From: Lachnospiraceae bacterium
GTDB taxonomy: Bacteria > Bacillota > Clostridia > Lachnospirales > Lachnospiraceae
NCBI GenBank assembly: GCA_017543445.1
Contig: JAFYGB010000047.1
Span: 1-32,221, forward strand
Length of the DNA stretch: 32,221 bases
Direction: 5' to 3'
The number at the start of each line of letters is the position of its first letter. Position 1 is the first letter of the stretch. This document shows positions 31,304-32,221 of the stretch, one piece after another. Position numbers and translations under genes: made by a program. The notes below the pieces were generated by a model. That model ran no database searches. It was not told the DNA's origin and saw only the letters and a list, made by a program, of their open reading frames with translations.

Positions 31304-32221
31304 ATGAAGCAAGGTGATCCGACTGTGCCGGGCTATAGTCTGGTGATCAACGGAGAATATAAGAATACGCTGGACATAGAGGGTTTCTCTCGCATGATGA
31401 AGGATCCCTCTTATTGCTATAAGTTTTATTGGCTGGAGGCGCTGGTTCAGCTCATCTCTGAGGGCCGTGAGGCGGTCACGTTTGACGATGTGATCAATGA
31501 GATGATCTGCAACGCCTGGTATTCGGTTCGCGAGTTCCACATTCACCTGAGCGGCCTGCCGGCGGATGGTCAGATCAAAGACGGCCTCGAACGCGCCGTG
31601 CTGACATTGACCGAGTTAAGCAACCTCGCGGCCAATGCATCGAAGGTCGAGATCCGAAACGCGATCCGTGCGCATGAGAGCCAGCTGAAGGCAGCGAAGA
31701 CGCAGCTGACGAATATGGTGCCGTACCGCGCCCTCGCGGGCTTCTTCCCGCGGGAAGGCGACGCGCCGGACTGGGAGAGCGAGCGCCGCATGGTCCGCTA
31801 CATCGAGCGGATAAACCGCGATATCACGACGTTGCCGTACACCCTTGGCGAGTCGAGCAAACTTAAGAAAGAGGTCTTCTTCAACCCTCTGTGGCGGAAG
31901 ATGATCCAGGATAACACGGTCTCCATCTTAGGATGGATCCAGTATGAAAAAGTCAAATGGCTCCAGAACAACAATCCCGAAGTCCCCGGCCTCGTCTACA
32001 AATTGGCCCCTATGGATGAGAAGATGCGCAAGCTGGGCCACGTCCGCAACCTCTGGGAGGGCATCCTAGATCTGCACGAGGTCCGCGACGTCTTCACCGG
32101 CCGCCCCGTGCTCCCGAAGCAGTACGACGTCGACCACTTCATCCCGTGGTCCTTCGTGATGAATGACGAGCTCTGGAACCTGAGCCCCATGGACTCGTCC
32201 TTGAACAGCTCGAAGAGCAAC
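31304..32221 (+). CDS. HNH endonuclease-domain protein, truncated by the window end
   Basis: The frame opens at ATG 31304, behind GGGGGTGATGTTTC, and stays open for 306 codons to the last base. The first 240 residues are helical with no motif I recognise. The visible C-terminus contains an HNH nuclease core: YDVDHFIPWSFV, then ELWNLSPMDSSLN and SSKSN. This has the Asp-His pair, central Asn and final Asn-x-x-Lys of the McrA/Cas9-type HNH fold. Nothing in the visible part links it to Cas9 (no RuvC or bridge helix). It may be a restriction or defence nuclease. Confidence 0.8.
   Translation, partial: MKQGDPTVPGYSLVINGEYKNTLDIEGFSRMMKDPSYCYKFYWLEALVQLISEGREAVTFDDVINEMICNAWYSVREFHIHLSGLPADGQIKDGLERAVLTLTELSNLAANASKVEIRNAIRAHESQLKAAKTQLTNMVPYRALAGFFPREGDAPDWESERRMVRYIERINRDITTLPYTLGESSKLKKEVFFNPLWRKMIQDNTVSILGWIQYEKVKWLQNNNPEVPGLVYKLAPMDEKMRKLGHVRNLWEGILDLHEVRDVFTGRPVLPKQYDVDHFIPWSFVMNDELWNLSPMDSSLNSSKSN

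Overview
The window looks like a chromosomal segment of a Gram-positive anaerobe of the class Clostridia, probably Lachnospiraceae-like. This is an inference from several things: AGGAGG-type ribosome binding sites, TTGACA/TATAAT-like promoters, intrinsic terminators with U-tracts, short-form ArgC, an 800-residue FtsX permease with its own two-component system, and cysteine-containing 21-residue LRR lipoproteins. No rRNA, tRNA or CRISPR array was seen. All 28 intact genes and both gene remnants that I call lie on the plus strand.

Region 1 (1-8.7 kb) holds a stand-alone HIRAN protein, the remnant of an HD-GYP phosphodiesterase, a polytopic membrane protein, an acyltransferase-3 membrane enzyme and argC with its own promoter and terminator. 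A LuxE-like acyl-protein synthetase overlaps a LuxC-like acyl reductase (ATGA), and an FAD-dependent fumarate reductase-type oxidoreductase follows. The LuxE/LuxC pair should activate a carboxylic acid and reduce it to an aldehyde.

Region 2 (8.7-14.7 kb) is an antimicrobial-peptide-type resistance or sensing module. It starts with three 75-bp tandem repeats, then a control region with phased TTAAG boxes, an ABC ATPase, a large FtsX permease, and an OmpR-family regulator and histidine kinase behind their own promoter, closed by a terminator.

Region 3 (14.7-17.7 kb) is a run of very small membrane proteins leading by ATGA overlap into a membrane-anchored PstS-like binding protein. A four-helix membrane protein follows, then a tiny promoter-to-terminator unit that encodes at most a 20-residue peptide.

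Region 4 (17.8-22.8 kb) holds a RelE/HigB-type toxin, an overlapping XRE antitoxin and an ADP-ribosylglycohydrolase in one apparent operon. Next come a secreted BACON/InlB-repeat protein, three small unknown proteins and a PPK2 polyphosphate kinase with a lysine-rich tail.

Region 5 (22.8-32.2 kb) is a surface-protein array: two LRR lipoproteins, a broken LRR gene, and a secreted Ig-like/LRR protein. The gene borders carry copies of a palindromic REP-like repeat (ends TGTGTCAA/TTGACACA, core GGGGACGGTTCT). One LRR gene is bracketed by an inverted pair of an unusual long version of the repeat. A foldback, MITE-like element of about 0.37 kb with the same repeats as termini follows. A small membrane protein and a truncated HNH endonuclease end the window.

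The most novel-looking points are the REP/LRR array with its foldback element, the promoter-to-terminator mini-unit at 17.6 kb, the 75-bp repeats, and the small-membrane-protein/PstS-like cluster.
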